DNA of 20,684 bases. Source: Ruminococcus sp. UBA4350. GTDB lineage: Bacteria > Bacillota > Clostridia > Oscillospirales > Ruminococcaceae. Shown piece after piece: positions 7,829-15,356 of this stretch (position 1 is the first letter of the stretch; the number at the start of each line of letters is the position of its first letter). A program made the translations under genes and the position numbers. The DNA is taken from NCBI GenBank assembly GCA_002394125.1, contig DGSY01000053.1:1-20684 (forward strand), in the 5' to 3' direction. The notes below the pieces were generated by a model. It had not been told where the DNA came from, searched no databases, and saw only the letters and a program-made list of their open reading frames with translations.

Positions 7829-8763
7829 AATTAGGATATCGTGAAAGAGTCGTACTGATTATCGTACTGATTATCGCAATTCTTGGTCTTGGCATTTTTG
7901 TGTTTATCAAGCCGCAGTATGAGCAGCTGACTGATAACAAGAAAACTCGTGATGATCTGAAAACACAATGGGACGCAAAGCTTGCAGAGTTCGACCGAAT
8001 TAACAACACGCAGGCAAAGATTGAGAAGAGAGTCGATGAGGGCAGACAAACCGCGAAGCTGTTTACCGGTGAGATGAATTCTGTCGAGTTGGCACAGTTC
8101 CTTCAGAAAGAGTTCATCAACACGGAAAAGAACACCGAGGATGAGGTTGTGCTGAAGGATAGCGTTTCCGTCTCCGACGCAGGCACAGCATCGCTGAGCT
8201 ACTACTACTACAGACCGAATGTTGTGACATATCCGCTTTACGAAAATGCTGACCTTGACGGTTCTCTTGCAGAAGCGCTGAACAAGAAGATGGAGGAGGC
8301 CAACACCTTCGCACTGCATTCCGCGCAGACAGCAGGCTCCAGCGCAGCAAGCTTCACCATGCTGATTAACCGCGAGGACGCAATGGAATTCCTGGATGCA
8401 GTTTATGATTACTGCAAGACCAAAGAGACCATGATGATCGAATCCATTACCCTCAAGGAATGCGACTTCAACGAAAACTACGAGGAAGACGAAAATGCTC
8501 CGGCAGCACCGGTTCAGCCGGCTGCCAACGATGACGAAGCGGAAGGCGAAGGCGAAGAGGGCGAGGGCGAAGCAGAAGCTGCCGCACCCGCAAACGACGA
8601 AGCAGCAGAGATTCCTGCAGGCATTAAGCCCGGCTACACTGAGGCTACCGTTGCATACCGTGTCTTCTATATGCAGGAGCCGACTGATCCTGATCTCGGT
8701 CCGAAGTATGATAATACGGTCTGGGACGGCGACGGCTGGAGAGATCCGGTACCGGCAGAATAA
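7825..8763 (+). CDS. pilO: PilO-like type IV pilus assembly protein
   Basis: A 312-residue bitopic membrane protein. Residues 1-6 are cytoplasmic, residues about 8-28 are one membrane helix (VVLIIVLIIAILGLGIFVFI), residues 30-75 are a charged heptad-rich helix, and the rest is an extracytoplasmic domain. This layout and its place right after the PilN part, in a 4-base ATGA overlap, identify the PilO partner of PilN; sequence similarity alone is weak, as is usual for this family. It is longer than typical PilO (about 200 residues). Part of the extra length is a low-complexity Ala/Pro/Glu/Gly insertion at about 225-268, placed before the last predicted strand (YTEATVAYRVFYMQE). PilN and PilO pair through their ferredoxin-like domains and link the motor platform to the growing pilus. 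A GspM-like reading is possible but PilO fits better. Confidence 0.78.
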   Translation: MKLGYRERVVLIIVLIIAILGLGIFVFIKPQYEQLTDNKKTRDDLKTQWDAKLAEFDRINNTQAKIEKRVDEGRQTAKLFTGEMNSVELAQFLQKEFINTEKNTEDEVVLKDSVSVSDAGTASLSYYYYRPNVVTYPLYENADLDGSLAEALNKKMEEANTFALHSAQTAGSSAASFTMLINREDAMEFLDAVYDYCKTKETMMIESITLKECDFNENYEEDENAPAAPVQPAANDDEAEGEGEEGEGEAEAAAPANDEAAEIPAGIKPGYTEATVAYRVFYMQEPTDPDLGPKYDNTVWDGDGWRDPVPAE

Positions 8764-8778
8764 ACAGAGCAAATGGAT

Positions 8779-8806
8779 GCCTTCTTAGAGTGTTCTTTAA
8801 GAAGGC
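8779..8806 (+). other. intercistronic hairpin without U-tract, pilO/giant minor pilin gap
   Basis: GCCTTCTTA (8779-8787) and TAAGAAGGC (8798-8806) form a perfect 9-base-pair stem with a 10-base loop in the 71-base gap after pilO. No U run follows, and the next ribosome binding site begins about 15 bases later. Confidence 0.5.
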
Positions 8807-8834
8807 TATCCGCAGTTGAGAAAGGTGGTTTCCA

Positions 8835-11800
8835 ATGAATAAAATTATGAAGAAAGGAAAAGTGGAGGGCTCGATCCTCTTCACTGTCGTCCTCGTGATG
8901 ATGGTGATGGTCGTGTTCCTCATGGCAACGCTTGGTCTGACTTCATCCGCGAACCGCCGTTCGTATTATACCTATTTTGAAACGCAGGCGCAGTACGCTG
9001 CGCAGGCAGCCCTCGACGCAGTAACGAACTCCGCATATACGGATGGCGAATTCTATGACTGGGTGCAGAAGGCTTCCAAGGCTTATGCGGCGGATCCGTC
9101 TACCGATAAGCAGAAGCCGCAGGTCACAGTCAATTTCGACGGCTCCAATATTCAGTTTACGAACAGAGTCAAGTCGGTCACCTGTGAGGTCGAGCTCGCA
9201 GAGGAATCGCTTGTCTGGGATGAGCTGACCGGCGCTGTCCACAAGACTCCGGCTTACAAGATCACGGCAACTGCTTCCGTCGGCAACGGCAAAAACCGCT
9301 CCGACTATACGGTTGTCAACTACATCTATGAGAATTACCGCATTGATGATCCCGAAAAGCTTCCGTCGGTCAGCAACAATGCGAGCAACAAGCTCTTCAA
9401 CTGGACGCGCAGAAACATAAACGGCGGCGAGAACAAGAATCTGAACCCCGGTGTTCCGAAGGCAGTCTATTCCTTCGGCAAGAGCGCAACGTCCAACAAT
9501 ATGCAGTACTTCGGACCGCAGTACTCCGGCATGAGCACGATCCCCGCCGGCAGAGGTCTCTACGACAAGATCGAGCAGACCGACAAGCAGTTCTTTACTG
9601 CACAGGCGAACGACAACCATTCCGTCGGAAACGCTGTGTTCGTCAGCAACGTCAAATCCGCAGTTCTCTCGAACTACATTTTCCAGGATTACGGCGAGCA
9701 CGCGATCTTCTACGGCAACCTGTATCCGTCTCAGCCGGGCAAGGGCTTCTTCTTCAAGGCTGATATCTCGGATGAAACAAAGGCACAGGGCGACCCCGTC
9801 AGCTACAGCAAGACTCCGTATGTCTATGTTGACGGCGTGGTCGATACCTACGACAACAACGGCTCTGTCTTCATCGGCTACGATGATGACTTCAACGCGG
9901 GCAACACCAATGTCAATCTCTACTGCGGCGGCATCAAGATCGGTGATGGCAACAGCGGTTCGCTGATCGCCCGCGGCGACATTTATATGTATGACCCCGA
10001 TGTCAAGTCCGTATGGGGCGGCAGCACCGGCAATCAGGATCTCACCCGTCTCGGCTATTTTACTGACAACAATGTCAACGGCCTGAACGCGAAGTGGGGA
10101 CTCAGCAATGCCGGCGGCAATATCTTCTGCAACAACAGTGAGCTTTCGCTGAATGTTGATATGACGATTCCGGGCGATCTGGTCATGACCAATAATTCCG
10201 GCATTCTCAATATCAACGCGAATATCACTGTCAACGGAAAGGTCATCTGTGCAGGTACGATCAACGGCGCAGATAAGCTGACCTGCGATACGATCGTGAC
10301 CTCGACCTCTGCAAAGGTTGACGGCATCGTCTACAACCTTGACTCCGTTACGGATCCAAATCTCCAGGGCTACAAGAAGGACTCCGACGAGGACGGAACT
10401 GTAGATGGATTTGATTACTCTGCTTTCCTCTACGATAAGTACGGTGACAAGGGCTTTTACGGAACCTACATCAACACCAATGATGCGACTGTCTTTGAGC
10501 CGAACTCCGAGGCTGCGGATGCAAACTGGGAGGAGTATAAGAAGGATGCCTATCAGCAGGCACTGATGCCGTTCAATATGCGTCAGGATGAGATCGTTGA
10601 TACCTTCTATCGCTGGGATCTCAAGGCTACCACTGAGGCAGCTGTGCAGGAAAAGATGGACGGCGACAAGATGATCGCAGAATCCATTCACACCGGTCAT
10701 ATCTACGGCATCAAGCAGTTTGACTGCGGCGGCTATGTTGCACCGGTGATCGGCACAGAACCGAAGACCGTTTATGTGTTCAACAATGCTGCGCAGGCCA
10801 TTCAGAACGAGCATAATCAAGACAACAGCAAATACCCTGACTATCAGGAATACAACAATGACCAAACTCAGGGCTTACCGGGCGGTGAAGGAAACTGGTT
10901 TGCAGTCAGCTATACGACTGAAGCAAATATCTACGGTGAGCCGGCATGGGTCGAGGATTATATCTACGTCCCGTACACGAATTCCAGATCGGGCAGTGCG
11001 TTCATGCCGACCTTTACGCCGATTACCAATGACAGAGAGATCCTCGCTGCACTTGAGGATTCGATGATCACCGATATCGGCACATTTACCTCCGGTATGG
11101 GCAGTGCCAAGAAGCTGACCTGCGGCGCGAAAGCCGGCTATACGAAGATCACCGATGCCGGCCTGACGCGGACAGATGTCCCGATCGGCTATCACGATAC
11201 CGGTGAGGGCAATGCATTCCTCAAGGACGTGAAGCTGGAGAATGCATTTGTCATCAAGGAAAGCTGCTATCTCGACCTCGGCGGTGCTGCAAGCGGAGGC
11301 GGCGCACTTGCCAACTATCTCATTGATCCGACCGGACATGATGCTTCCGATCCGATCAAGATCGTACTGAGCGGAAACGATGAATGCGCAGCTCTGTTCG
11401 TCATCAACAACACATCCTACTATGCGACGGATTACAAGAGCATTGTCGCTTCCTATGCAGAGCGCAAGGAGATCGCGCCGAAGGGTGCTGTGCAGTTCTT
11501 CTTTGAGGATGGCTTCTATCCGACGAACCTGCTTCAGATCCACAACTCCGGTTTGTTCCCGTATTCCAACACAGCCGGTAATTATGCCGGAGCATCCGGT
11601 GCATTCCATATCGTTTCCAACCCGCTTTATCCGTGGGATAAGGATCACAAAGATGTTCCTGAGTGGGTAAATCTTCCGTCAAAGATGTCAGCGATCAAGT
11701 ACAGCTACGAGTATGTTCCGATTGCTATGATCTACGGTCAGGCCGGTGCAGAGTATAATAGCAAGAACGGTGAGGTTCTGAACGCAGTCGTCAGTATGCC

Positions 11801-12101
11801 GAAGTCTACCTTCAATGCGACCAACGCAAACCAGTATAAAGCAAATGTTACCTATCAGGAGTACTGGTACAGCTCTTCCTACCACAAGGATAACTACCCC
11901 TGCTTCGGCATCGGTTCCGTTGTCTGCGAGGACATCACGACCGGCCCGAATATTGCGTCTGTTGTCTATATCGGCGACGGGAACAATGAAGGCAGCACAT
12001 TCTTCGATGATGACGGCAAGACGGAAAACAAACAATATAGCGGCAAGATCGGTAATGAGAATACCGAATACTTCAGCAACGACCATATCGGAGCTTCGTA
12101 A
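8835..12101 (+). CDS. giant PilX-like minor pilin, probable tip or adhesin component
   Basis: A 1088-residue protein with a pilin-type N-terminus. MNKIMKKGKVEG is a likely leader, followed by a hydrophobic helix (residues 13-35) and then ANRRSYYTYFETQAQYAAQAALDAV, which matches the PilX N-terminal pattern. If cleaved after Gly12, mature position 5 is Thr instead of the usual Glu, as in GspK/PilX-type initiating minor pilins. The remaining roughly 1030 residues are extracellular and mostly beta-rich. Residues 426-497 show short strands with alternating Asn/Ile/Val (ILNINANITVNGKVICAG), like a bactofilin-type beta-helix. Residues 516-527 (DSDEDGTVDGFD) form a canonical EF-hand loop. Known PilX and GspK proteins are about 170-350 residues, so this is several-fold oversized. 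The start has AAAGGTGG upstream; Met5 is an alternative. It precedes two minor pilins in the same operon and probably caps the pilus with them. The ligand is unknown; plant cell wall polysaccharide is my inference from context. Confidence 0.75.
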   Translation: MNKIMKKGKVEGSILFTVVLVMMVMVVFLMATLGLTSSANRRSYYTYFETQAQYAAQAALDAVTNSAYTDGEFYDWVQKASKAYAADPSTDKQKPQVTVNFDGSNIQFTNRVKSVTCEVELAEESLVWDELTGAVHKTPAYKITATASVGNGKNRSDYTVVNYIYENYRIDDPEKLPSVSNNASNKLFNWTRRNINGGENKNLNPGVPKAVYSFGKSATSNNMQYFGPQYSGMSTIPAGRGLYDKIEQTDKQFFTAQANDNHSVGNAVFVSNVKSAVLSNYIFQDYGEHAIFYGNLYPSQPGKGFFFKADISDETKAQGDPVSYSKTPYVYVDGVVDTYDNNGSVFIGYDDDFNAGNTNVNLYCGGIKIGDGNSGSLIARGDIYMYDPDVKSVWGGSTGNQDLTRLGYFTDNNVNGLNAKWGLSNAGGNIFCNNSELSLNVDMTIPGDLVMTNNSGILNINANITVNGKVICAGTINGADKLTCDTIVTSTSAKVDGIVYNLDSVTDPNLQGYKKDSDEDGTVDGFDYSAFLYDKYGDKGFYGTYINTNDATVFEPNSEAADANWEEYKKDAYQQALMPFNMRQDEIVDTFYRWDLKATTEAAVQEKMDGDKMIAESIHTGHIYGIKQFDCGGYVAPVIGTEPKTVYVFNNAAQAIQNEHNQDNSKYPDYQEYNNDQTQGLPGGEGNWFAVSYTTEANIYGEPAWVEDYIYVPYTNSRSGSAFMPTFTPITNDREILAALEDSMITDIGTFTSGMGSAKKLTCGAKAGYTKITDAGLTRTDVPIGYHDTGEGNAFLKDVKLENAFVIKESCYLDLGGAASGGGALANYLIDPTGHDASDPIKIVLSGNDECAALFVINNTSYYATDYKSIVASYAERKEIAPKGAVQFFFEDGFYPTNLLQIHNSGLFPYSNTAGNYAGASGAFHIVSNPLYPWDKDHKDVPEWVNLPSKMSAIKYSYEYVPIAMIYGQAGAEYNSKNGEVLNAVVSMPKSTFNATNANQYKANVTYQEYWYSSSYHKDNYPCFGIGSVVCEDITTGPNIASVVYIGDGNNEGSTFFDDDGKTENKQYSGKIGNENTEYFSNDHIGAS

Positions 12102-12119
12102 TCGAAAGGAGGATGTAAC

Positions 12120-13070
12120 GTGAAAAAGCAAAAAGGCATGACGCTCATGGAGATCGTCATCTCGATTGCGATTTATGGTGTCCTCGCTCTGCTCGTGACG
12201 GAGATCATGACTACGGTCAATGCGACGATGCGTGCGACGAGTCAGCTGAATGACCGGCTCGCGTTTGAATCGAAATTTGCTGACAACAACATGACCAAGG
12301 ACTCGACCGGCAATCCCTTCCAGGCGACAAATGTCGAGTATTCCGTTGATTATTCGTATGCCGGCTCGATTGATTTCACCTACAATCACGGCTCGAACGG
12401 CCGCGTCGGTGATACGACGAGATCGGCCATCGAGTACCGGATGGATTACCACGATCCGACAATCGTCGGCACCAACTATGCGCAGAATGTCAACTATCGC
12501 TTCATGACATTTGATAAGGTCGCAATGGATCCTTCCACCTGCCCGGACGGTTCGTTCCAGGTCAGAGTGCGCTTCGTTCCGTATTTCTCGGATAATGTAC
12601 CTGCTACTGAAGAAGCCAAGAAGGCGGCAATCACCTCGGCCAAAAAGAATCTGGCAGACATGACGAAGCTTGATGTTATGATCCTCAGCGCGACAACATT
12701 CTTTGAGAGTACCGACAAAACACAGGTTTATTCCGGAACGCCGTCGCTCGGCAGCGAATGGATCCTCGACCTCGAAAACACGTCAAGAGGCGTCACGGAG
12801 GACATCAACAATGTCTCGGCACAGCTCAAGTTCTCGTCGAAGAAAAAGTGGTTTAAAGAGCGTGTCGAAAAGGAATGGTCTGAGAGTGACGTGGAGGTCT
12901 TCATGTATGTCAAGGTGACAAAGGATGTTCTCTCTGCAACCTACTATAAGAACTGCGTCGTTGAATTCAATGCCAATAACGGCGAATTTAAGCCGATGAA
13001 GAGCTTTACGGAAACAGAGACGCTTCCTGCCATCACCGACTATGAGGCGATCCTGAACCCACCGACATGA
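12120..13070 (+). CDS. type IV minor pilin, PilV/PilW-like
   Basis: A 316-residue prepilin. MKKQKG is the leader and MTLMEIVISIAIYGVLALLVTE the class III signal, so mature position 1 is Met and position 5 is Glu, as needed for PilD processing and membrane extraction. The remaining part is a globular domain of about 270 residues, larger than most minor pilins. The start is GTG: AAAGGAGG lies 8-15 bases upstream, and the later ATG codons at 12138 and 12147 would remove the leader glycine. It starts 18 bases after the giant PilX-like gene, in one operon, and likely forms part of the priming complex with it. I cannot assign it to PilV, PilW or PilJ by sequence alone. Confidence 0.85.
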   Translation: MKKQKGMTLMEIVISIAIYGVLALLVTEIMTTVNATMRATSQLNDRLAFESKFADNNMTKDSTGNPFQATNVEYSVDYSYAGSIDFTYNHGSNGRVGDTTRSAIEYRMDYHDPTIVGTNYAQNVNYRFMTFDKVAMDPSTCPDGSFQVRVRFVPYFSDNVPATEEAKKAAITSAKKNLADMTKLDVMILSATTFFESTDKTQVYSGTPSLGSEWILDLENTSRGVTEDINNVSAQLKFSSKKKWFKERVEKEWSESDVEVFMYVKVTKDVLSATYYKNCVVEFNANNGEFKPMKSFTETETLPAITDYEAILNPPT

Positions 13071-13083
13071 TCCGGTTCTGCCG

Positions 13084-13111
13084 GCAGGGGGAGCTTTGCC
13101 GCTCCCTCTGC
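13084..13111 (+). other. intercistronic hairpin without U-tract between the two minor pilin genes
   Basis: GCAGGGGGAGC (13084-13094), loop TTTGCC and GCTCCCTCTGC (13101-13111) form an 11-pair stem with one G-U pair. It is followed by TGCGGAACAG and then the ribosome binding site, with no U run. It sits 10 bases from AAAGGAGG, so it may affect translation or mRNA decay. Confidence 0.55.
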
Positions 13112-13140
13112 TGCGGAACAGAAAGGAGGATGCACCTAGA

Positions 13141-14298
13141 ATGAAAAAAATCATCAAGGGCTTTACGCTGATTGAGCTGGTTATCGTGCTCGCGCTGTTC
13201 TCGATCGTTATGTTCAGTGTTTTGCAGCTGCTTGACCCGGTTTCAAAATTCTTCGTCCGCAGCTCAAACTATGAGACAACGACCGCCTGCATTGATAATA
13301 TCAAGCGCGCGATCGAAGGCAATCTGAAATATGCCGACCGTGTCCGCGTTTTCAGCGGCTATGAGGCATTTTCCGGCAAGGTCGCCGAGACGGAGAGCCC
13401 GATGTCTGCTGAGCTGAATGCACAGGTCAACAGCTTCTGGGAGGATTTCTTTCAGAATCGCGAGCTGATTGACTGTGAAGGTTCGATCTATGTAATGGTT
13501 TTCGACAACCGTCCGCAGAACGGCGGCATTGCCGGTCTCAGCAAACTCTCTGACTTTACCGGTCAGAAGCGGAATTCCGGTAAGATTTCGCTGTTCACGA
13601 TCCCGTTCAAGCGCGGCGAAACCATTGACCTGACCAATAAAAATGTGCAGGTCGAGGACTGGTATGTCAATCAGAAAATGTACGGCAATTACAACTACAA
13701 GTTCTCGCTCGGTACTTCGGACGACTTCGTTATGACACCCCTTGCCTCGGAGGCGGAGTCGAGCAGCGAGGCATCCCTGCCGTCTCCGGTGCCGGTTCCG
13801 GTATCGTCCGTACCGGAAAGCTCCGGCGGATCTCCCGTGCTTGTCTTCAACCCGACTGACTGCACCGTTCAGATCTCTTCCTTCCAGGTCAGCAGAACGC
13901 CGGACGGTACTGCACTTCAGGAGTCTGATATTTCCCAGAGATCGTTCGCGTCGTTCTCCATGAAGAATGTTCTGGATGCGACCAGAAAATATGCGACGCC
14001 GACCTACGATTTCAAGATCATCGAGAATCCGGATGCAGCGAAGCGCAACGGCTTCTCGCAGACCTCCGACGGCACGATCGACCAGCAGCAGTATGTGATT
14101 GAGTCTACCGGTGCCGGCCCGGATGCAGTTCCGAAGCCGATCTCGCGGTATGCGACGCTCGACAAGAATGAGACTGCAAGCGCAGTTGACAGCTTCTATT
14201 TCATTTTCACCCAGCCGGAGACCATTTATGACGGAAACGTCAGCGAAGGCGATTACTCCAAATATCTGGCAGATGTTGTTTCTGCTTACGGCTCATAA
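13141..14298 (+). CDS. type IV minor pilin with Pro/Ser-rich linker
   Basis: A 385-residue prepilin. The start at 13141 follows AAAGGAGG (spacing about 12) and gives the leader MKKIIKG and mature FTLIELVIVLALFSIVMFSV with Glu5; an upstream in-frame ATG adds 15 residues that do not fit a leader. After the helix comes a first domain to about residue 200. A flexible stretch rich in Ser, Glu and Pro follows (about 200-236, including PSPVPVPVSSVPESS), then a second domain to the C-terminus. The linker in the middle suggests two separately folded modules on one minor pilin, or cleavage or glycosylation sites. It is the last gene of the pilC operon and is followed within 10 bases by the terminator of the opposing pilD gene. 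It is probably part of the pilus priming or tip complex; no specific ligand can be seen. Confidence 0.85.
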   Translation: MKKIIKGFTLIELVIVLALFSIVMFSVLQLLDPVSKFFVRSSNYETTTACIDNIKRAIEGNLKYADRVRVFSGYEAFSGKVAETESPMSAELNAQVNSFWEDFFQNRELIDCEGSIYVMVFDNRPQNGGIAGLSKLSDFTGQKRNSGKISLFTIPFKRGETIDLTNKNVQVEDWYVNQKMYGNYNYKFSLGTSDDFVMTPLASEAESSSEASLPSPVPVPVSSVPESSGGSPVLVFNPTDCTVQISSFQVSRTPDGTALQESDISQRSFASFSMKNVLDATRKYATPTYDFKIIENPDAAKRNGFSQTSDGTIDQQQYVIESTGAGPDAVPKPISRYATLDKNETASAVDSFYFIFTQPETIYDGNVSEGDYSKYLADVVSAYGS

Positions 14299-14301
14299 GG
14301 C

Positions 14302-14333
14302 AAAAAAAGGGCAGCCGGTGTTGCCGGCTGCCC
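14302..14333 (-). terminator. intrinsic terminator of pilD (hairpin shared with the end of the pilC operon)
   Basis: GGGCAGCCGG (14309-14318) and CCGGCTGCCC (14324-14333) form a perfect 10-pair stem with a 5-base loop. On the minus strand it is followed by seven T (A-tract 14302-14308), so it terminates pilD. On the plus strand the hairpin lies 10 bases past the last minor pilin gene but has no U run, so it would stop the pilC operon poorly. Confidence 0.85.
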
Positions 14334-14346
14334 GCCTATTGAACCC

Positions 14347-15273
14347 TCAGCGGAACAGGAGAGGAAGCAGCGAGGATGTTGTGTACTGCATTCTCTCCGG
14401 TTCAAAGATCGGCATGAGCATCGCTTTGTAATACCAGTCCGTCAGATCCTCACCGAACCATGCGCCGAGCAGCAGTCCGATACAGAGGTACGGTCCGAAT
14501 GCAAATTTGGAGCTGCCTGTTACCTTTTTAATGATAAGTCCGAAGATTACAGCAAGAAAAATGCCGATGAACACAGCGGGTATGACCGACTTGTAGCCGA
14601 GGTACAAGCCCGCGCAGGCCATCAGAATGGTATCGCCCAGCTCGATGCCGCGCACCTTTTCGCCGGTTTTTTTCTTGATGTAAGCACCGCTGATCTCACC
14701 GATCAGAAAGAACGGGACGCTGACGCAGAAAAGTCCGATCAGGCGTTCCCAGATCGAATGATAGGTCACGAAATATGCGGGGACCGCAAGCACAGCGATC
14801 ATCAGCAGCATCGGGACATACATATCCATCGTGTCCCAGTCGATGAAGCCGATGCAGATCAGAAGGGATGTGAAAATGCACATCAGGAAGCAGTTGACGC
14901 TGACGCCGAAAACCAGCAGGTTTGCGACATACAGCAGACCGTTCAGTGCTTCGACGATCGGATAGCGCGGGGAGATCTTCTCGCCGCAGCTGTGACATTT
15001 TCCGCGCAGGAAAATCCAGCTGAAGACCGGGATCAGGTCGATGAGACGGATCTTTGCACCGCAGGTCATGCAGTGCGAGGAGCGCTTGATGAGCGATTCA
15101 CCGCGCGGCAGCCGGATGATGACAACATTCAGAAAGCTGCCGATGCAGATGCCGTAGAGAAAGACGATCGGGATCGCAAGCAGAAGAAACGATGCAAGTT
15201 CATCGCCGTAGCTTTCCCACTCGCGCCACCCCGTTTGTGCTGCCATTGCAGCAGTCATTAAATTCTGGTACAT
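14347..15273 (-). CDS. pilD: prepilin peptidase / N-methyltransferase PilD
   Basis: A 308-residue membrane aspartic protease (family A24) that removes the short leaders of the pilins and methylates the new N-terminus. From the chosen start, the N-terminal A24 domain carries IGSFLNVVIIRLPRGESL (about 44-61) and two zinc-type pairs, C68-x2-C71 (HCMTCGAK) and C93-x2-C96 (KCHSCGEK). The catalytic aspartates are in FIDWDTMDM (D145/D147) and in GIELGD (D214), followed by ACAGLYLGYK. There are about eight hydrophobic segments. The ATG at 15273 is preferred over the one at 15291 because AAGGAGG (15282-15288) lies 8 bases before it and actually overlaps the first codons of the longer form. It sits on the opposite strand, splitting the pilus locus into two plus-strand units, and diverges from pilB. 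Confidence is high. Confidence 0.95.
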   Translation of the reverse strand: MYQNLMTAAMAAQTGWREWESYGDELASFLLLAIPIVFLYGICIGSFLNVVIIRLPRGESLIKRSSHCMTCGAKIRLIDLIPVFSWIFLRGKCHSCGEKISPRYPIVEALNGLLYVANLLVFGVSVNCFLMCIFTSLLICIGFIDWDTMDMYVPMLLMIAVLAVPAYFVTYHSIWERLIGLFCVSVPFFLIGEISGAYIKKKTGEKVRGIELGDTILMACAGLYLGYKSVIPAVFIGIFLAVIFGLIIKKVTGSSKFAFGPYLCIGLLLGAWFGEDLTDWYYKAMLMPIFEPERMQYTTSSLLPLLFR

Positions 15274-15281
15274 AACGGTAC

Positions 15282-15288
15282 CCTCCTT
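15282..15288 (-). promoter_or_regulatory. ribosome binding site that fixes the pilD start
   Basis: AAGGAGG on the minus strand, 8 bases before the ATG at 15273. An in-frame ATG at 15291 lies upstream of this site and has no ribosome binding site of its own. Confidence 0.8.
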
Positions 15289-15308
15289 CATGGTTTGTAC
15301 TGTTATCT

Positions 15309-15337
15309 ATTTTACCACAGTTTGGCATATTTTTCAA
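15309..15337 (-). promoter_or_regulatory. sigma-A promoter of pilD, in the 83-base divergent gap with pilB
   Basis: On the minus strand, TTGAAA (15337-15332), 17 bases and TAAAAT (15314-15309). On the plus strand, a weaker candidate for pilB, TTATCT (15303-15308), 17 bases and CATATT (15326-15331), overlaps it almost fully. If both are used, PilD and PilB transcription would compete for the same DNA. Confidence 0.7.
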
Positions 15338-15345
15338 GAGATTTT

Positions 15346-15350
15346 GGAGG
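15346..15350 (+). promoter_or_regulatory. ribosome binding site that fixes the pilB start
   Basis: GGAGG ends 6 bases before ATG 15357. The in-frame TTG at 15351 directly abuts the site and cannot be the start. Confidence 0.75.
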
Positions 15351-15356
15351 TTGATT

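Noticed and set aside
8943..10865. 640-codon open frame on the minus strand
   Set aside because: Antisense to the giant minor pilin, with no ribosome binding site, no recognisable domain and shadow-type composition.
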